A stretch of DNA of 64,000 nucleotides from positions 8,626,001-8,690,000 of the forward strand of contig NC_058339.1 of NCBI RefSeq assembly GCF_905475395.1, written 5' to 3'. The translations under genes and the position numbers were made by a program. Below are positions 61,450 through 64,000 of this stretch, one piece after another. Position 1 is the first letter of the stretch. Each line of letters begins with the position of its first letter. The notes under the pieces were generated by a model that did no database searches, was not told the origin of the DNA, and worked only from the letters and a program-made list of their open reading frames with translations. The stretch is from Chrysoperla carnea. Lineage: Eukaryota > Arthropoda > Insecta > Neuroptera > Chrysopidae.

Positions 61450-61620
61450 TATAGAAGTCTTCTTTGTGAGCAAAACGAACTGAGTCGTCTTCGTAGGATT
61501 AATTTCGATTTTCCACTTCTTGAAATAGCTTTCAAGACGAGATTGGAGGCAGCTCGAAATTAGTTTCGGTTGTCAGAAAATACAGTAGATTGCTGTATCA
61601 TCAGCAAAGAGGGCTGTTTC
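61450..61620 (-). mobile_element. Decayed LINE fragment with reverse-transcriptase active-site motif
   Basis: On the minus strand the sequence encodes ALFADDTAIYCIF, a stop, then a segment with LQSRLESYFKKWKIEINPTK and TTQFVLLTKK. FADD is the catalytic box of non-LTR reverse transcriptases. The WKIxINPxKT segment after it is characteristic of jockey-like LINEs. It lies 0.6 kb upstream, in element sense, of the RNase H scrap at 60330-60855, but the spacing is too short for one intact element. Confidence 0.75.
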
Positions 61621-62205
61621 GGCAGCTCAATTCTTCGGGCTATCGTTTATGGCATCTTATTTACCAAATATCATCATTATATACTTTATGAATCAACATA
61701 CCATTGTGAGAGGATTGAGTTTATAAGACTTTTTTCAAACTTTTTAAGAAAAAGTAAAAATTAAAGAAATGTTATTCGGACTTATTTTCAGTTTTGACAG
61801 AGAAATTTTTCCACAAGGGTATATTATCCAGATAGTGTCCGTCTAGAAAAAAGTGCGACGTGACTATTGAGCAATCATGACCATTATAAAATTATTTCTT
61901 TATTGATGTCGGTTCTATTTTATTATTATAAAAATTTGCATCATATAAATATTCCGTAATTGTATTGACAAAGTATTGTGAGATGATTATTATAGTTGTC
62001 GACCGTCGCCAATAAAATTACAATAAAATATTTTTTTTAAACTAAGCACATTACTTTAGAACTTTCGTTAGCATTTCGTACAACAGTTTTAAATAGCAAC
62101 ACCGTACCAATAAACTTTGTAATAATAACAAACACGCAAAAATAGAAATTCAGAAGAAAGTGAATACATTTCATGGTGAAGTTTTATTTATTATTTTTTT
62201 AAATA

Positions 62206-63131
62206 ATGGGTGTTCCAACAGGTGAAACAATTGTTTCTGTAGAATTCGAAGTATTCGGTCATGTTCAAGGTATTTCAAACTTACTTTTATTCGACTTAAA
62301 TGTATAAAAATAAAATAAAAATGATTTTTCACAGGTGTGTATTTCACAAAATATTGCCGAGAAATGTGTGATCAATTGGGTGTGAGTGGTTGGGTAAAAA
62401 ATTCGAAAAAAGGTACAATTGTTGGTAAAATTCAAGGAAGTCGTCCAAATGTAGAAACTATGTAAGTTTGTGTTACATAATATTTATATTGTTTAAAGTT
62501 AACAATTGTGTGTCTACACACAGCTTCAAGTATAGTTTATTTTTAGCTTTTTGATTTAGTTCACACTGAATGAAACTATTCTTATATTTTTGATACGGAT
62601 TAGCTTATTTTAATTATGAATGTACAGAGTGATTACATCCAGAAATAATTTACTTTTTATAAAATTGATTAACCCGTCAGCTCTCGTGTTATGAGCATTT
62701 TGACTTTTTCTCTCTTCATATAATTTTATCTATTTTCGAAGTCTTTCAGAAATTGTGAAAATTTTTATTCACGAGAGTAAGAGTGTAAGCATACTCATAT
62801 TTTCGTTATTTATAGAATATCGATTTGTATTGTGTATAGGCAAATTGTATTACAGATATGATATACAAATTACATACTGAACAAAATTACATCTAAATAT
62901 AATTTTTTTTAAATAACCACATTAGATTGGTACTTTTTTAGACCATGGACTCGAAAATTAATGAAATTTTCTTGAATAATTGCATTTACTAATTTTTGTT
63001 TGTATTTTTTTTTTAGGGTAGCGTGGTTATCAAATCAAGGATCACCAGGATGTAAAATCGATCATTGTGATTTAACCAATTGGGAGAATTTATCAAAACC
63101 TGAATTCAAAGGATTTTCTATTCGATTCTAA
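62206..63131 (+). CDS. Acyp: Acylphosphatase, with Thr at the usual catalytic Arg
   Basis: A small cytosolic enzyme family that hydrolyses acyl phosphates such as acetyl phosphate or 1,3-bisphosphoglycerate. Exons 62206-62269, 62335-62461 and 63017-63131 give 101 residues, the usual length, with consistent phases. The signature FGHVQGVYFTKYC and GVSGWVKNSKKGTIVGKIQG are clear, and the end (SNQGSPGCKID, KGFSIRF) also matches. Asn44 in GWVKN corresponds to the catalytic Asn41 of the human enzyme. The catalytic Arg23 position, in GVFFRK of the human enzyme, is Thr26 here (GVYFTK), so activity may be low, altered or absent. The intron between exons 2 and 3 is AT-rich with nothing notable. Confidence 0.93.
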
Positions 63132-64000
63132 TTTATTTTTAATTCCAAGATATTTTTATACTGTATTTCTTTAATTTAGAAATAGATTTTTTTTGTGAAA
63201 TTTTCAATTTTACTTTTATTTTTCCTTCCCAAATTTTTATAGAACAAACAAATATATACAGTTTGTTTGGTTAGAGAATTTCTTTGCCTTCGTTTCATCA
63301 GAAATTTGTAGGTAGAATTGCCATCAAGTATTTGATATTAGACATTTTTTGGTCAAAAAATTTGGAATTTTTTTTTTTTTGTTTACCGAAAAAAATGTTA
63401 TCCCTTTCTACGTAAAAACTGTGATAAACATTAAAATAAAATAAAACTTTTTTTTTTTTAATTAGAAAATTTTATTGTAAAATTAAACGTTTTTATAAAT
63501 AAAATAATTAAATTTAAAAAACATATATTTTTTATATTTACATTTATGGCACTGCAAAAAGTCTTAAATTTGTAATATAAGCTATCCTTTTTAGACTTAA
63601 TTAATAACAATGAAAATATATTTGTAAAAAAAGATTGATTTATGGCACTTTAAACTTCATTTATGGCACTGCAAAAATCTTAAATTTATAATAAAATCTA
63701 TCTATTTTAAAGGACTTACTTAATAATAATACAAATATTTGTAAAAAAAATTTGATTTATGGCACTTTTTTTAATTTCATTAATGGCACTGCAAAAAATC
63801 TTAAATTTATAATATAAACTACCTATTTTAAAAAACTAATTTGTAAATTTGTGATCAAAATTAACTTAGCTCTATAGTAGGTTTCAAGATTGTGGAGTAT
63901 TCGTCCCGGAATGAAGCACAAAAGTGATAGCTAGCAAAAAACTGGCATCACAACGGAAAAGAATGTCCCAAACTTAGTGGGTTTCAAAAAAAATTCCAAT
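63132..64000. other. 3' flank of acylphosphatase
   Basis: AT-rich sequence with AATAAA-type signals (one near 63434). Apart from the tandem array at 63541-63840 I see no gene or element. Confidence 0.55.
63541..63840. repeat. Tandem array, about 118-bp unit, 2.5 copies
   Basis: Units begin CATTTATGGCACTGCAAAAA at 63541 and close variants at 63658 and 63778, so the lengths are 117 and 120 bp. Each has a second TTTATGGCACTT word towards its end and the shared AATCTTAAATTTATAAT. Confidence 0.8.

Larger units (their letters stand above)
57913..62205. other. Intergenic region between FRS2 and acylphosphatase
   Basis: Contents are the MITE at 58269-58462, the GC-rich tandem duplication at 58883-59406, and two decayed minus-strand LINE scraps at 60330-60855 and 61450-61620. 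The two genes diverge, so both promoters are expected here. AT-rich tracts fill the rest. Confidence 0.55.

Noticed and set aside
1-64000. Possible tRNA genes, CRISPR arrays, LTR or virus-like elements
   Set aside because: I looked for clover-leaf box sequences, regularly spaced short repeats, long terminal repeats and capsid, integrase or envelope motifs and saw none I could support by eye. A tRNA or profile search could still find something small.

Overview
The window is nuclear DNA of an arthropod, almost certainly an insect. It is strongly AT-rich, and its genes have short GT-AG introns. It holds a mitochondrial-clan cytochrome P450 of ecdysteroid-pathway type, an irritans-type mariner, and LINE 3' tails that read (TAACC)n like the insect telomere repeat. 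The order of insect cannot be settled from the sequence. I saw no bacterial genes, CRISPR arrays, or retrovirus-, LTR- or Polinton-like elements.

Eight protein genes can be built, nearly all exon by exon with phases that agree. From left to right they are: an MFSD6-like major facilitator (minus, 5610-12385, 8 exons, 647 aa); a mitochondrial P450 (plus, 13706-16271, 4 exons, 477 aa); a CECR2/dikar bromodomain protein (minus, 20052-27677, 5' end not found, at least 1953 aa); NELF-B/COBRA1 (plus, 31062-34441, 586 aa); a prune-type DHH phosphoesterase (minus, 35299-37922, 365 aa); exportin-1/CRM1 (minus, 44408-48068, 1057 aa); FRS2 (minus, 56194-57912, about 460 aa); and acylphosphatase (plus, 62206-63131, 101 aa). 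They are unrelated housekeeping, signalling and chromatin genes, not a cluster. MFSD6/P450 and CECR2/NELF-B are divergent pairs. P450/CECR2 and NELF-B/prune are convergent pairs.

The spaces between genes and the larger introns are packed with small repeats. There are fold-back and MITE-like DNA elements of at least eight families. A mariner survives as a near-perfect 240-bp snap-back. There are decayed LINE fragments with RNase H or reverse-transcriptase motifs. A possible decayed pogo/Tigger element spans 50.2-53.4 kb. Tandem arrays include one near 38.4-39.2 kb whose unit is itself a hairpin. A GC-rich 254-bp duplication at 58.9-59.4 kb stands out from the AT-rich background.

I found no convincing new multi-gene system. 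The items most worth a second look are the hairpin satellite, the snap-back mariner, the P450 intron that is about four fifths fold-back element, the telomere-like LINE tails, and the acylphosphatase with threonine where the family's catalytic arginine should be.
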